Below, one piece after another: positions 63,715 to 64,000 of a DNA stretch of 64,000 nt. A program made the position numbers and the translations under genes. The DNA is taken from positions 493,501-557,500 of the forward strand of contig NZ_MDGR01000007.1 in the NCBI RefSeq assembly GCF_002742335.1, in the 5' to 3' direction. How positions within the stretch are numbered: position 1 is the first letter of the stretch; each line of letters opens with the position of its first letter. This DNA comes from Reichenbachiella sp. 5M10. Its GTDB lineage: Bacteria > Bacteroidota > Bacteroidia > Cytophagales > Cyclobacteriaceae. The notes under the pieces were generated by a model. That model was given only the letters and a program-made list of their open reading frames with translations, did not search any database and was not told the DNA's origin.

Positions 63715-64000
63715 ATTATTTGATTAGGATATAAAATGTCTGAGGAAAGAGTAGCGGAGTTCATTTTGTGCTCGAACGAATGTTGTTGTTTTTCTTCTAT
63801 ATCTGAAACCCGTAATAGATGCTTGATTGCTATCTGTTTTGTTCGTGTATTAGATTGTGTGATTGATTTTGAAATGTAATCTTAAGGTTTTAATCGACAA
63901 GGGGGAGTAGTTTGCTGGAGTAGTTCGAGGAGGACAACTAAAAGCATAACAGTATGTGAGGATACGCATAAAAGAGTCATTTAAAATTCATGTTTTGCTT
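63715..64000. other. Terminal AT-rich stretch without recognised gene
   Basis: 286 bases upstream of the small minus-strand gene. A plus-strand 47-codon frame (63736-63879) has an unusual composition, with Cys-rich CNECCC, and no family features. I see no RNA gene, strong hairpin or repeat. Confidence 0.5.

Noticed and set aside
63736..63879. 47-codon plus-strand frame at the window end
   Set aside because: Cys-rich with no homology features; an isolated chance frame is as likely.
1..64000. CRISPR arrays, insertion sequences, prophage and rRNA
   Set aside because: No regularly spaced repeats, transposase or integrase genes, phage structural genes or rRNA sequence were found on either strand.

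Overview
The window is chromosomal DNA from a Bacteroidota bacterium, most likely a marine-type Cytophagales relative. This rests on three complete SusC/SusD pairs, two hybrid two-component regulators (HTCS), Bacteroidota-type promoters (TTTG, about 20 bases, TAnnTTTG), a DUF4924 protein, a PorE-like OmpA protein and the gene order tig-clpP-clpX. The genus is inferred, not shown. I see no insertion sequence, prophage, CRISPR array or rRNA.

Layout. 1-10.5 kb is mostly housekeeping: the 3' part of a tryptophan 2,3-dioxygenase gene, a 14-repeat MORN/YwqK-like protein, an FAD oxidoreductase, a CoA-binding protein, a surface beta-helix lipoprotein, DUF4924, and a lepA-folD-queE run. 10.5-19.5 kb holds a PorE-like envelope protein and a susC-susD-lipoprotein-lipoprotein operon with no glycosidase, followed by a secreted protein of unknown function. 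19.5-27.6 kb is core physiology: clpX, clpP and tig on the minus strand, tRNA-Leu(UAG), then an Rsh (ppGpp) enzyme, a Fur-like regulator, a STAS protein and purA on the plus strand. 27.7-29.2 kb is a membrane glycosyltransferase.

29.7-60.8 kb is the most interesting part: two adjacent polysaccharide-utilisation loci (PULs). PUL-1 is a GH3 lipoprotein divergent from HTCS-1, then susC, susD and a surface lipoprotein. PUL-2 is HTCS-2, susC, susD, an FG-GAP/ASPIC-UnbV protein, a BglX-type GH3, a single-ORF fusion of gluconokinase to 6-phosphogluconate dehydrogenase, and a GntP-family gluconate permease. The two HTCS proteins are close paralogues with identical stretches covering both DNA-recognition helices, and a conserved 41-bp element lies just upstream of each gene. 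This suggests one cross-wired regulon. PUL-2 can be read as a complete route from beta-glucosyl-gluconate (aldobionate) or gluconate-bearing oligosaccharides to ribulose-5-phosphate: uptake, GH3 cleavage, gluconate import, phosphorylation and oxidative decarboxylation. That reading is inference.

60.8-64 kb holds, on the minus strand, an AEC-family transporter, a Tat-signal-bearing HisC-like aminotransferase and a small protein of unknown function.
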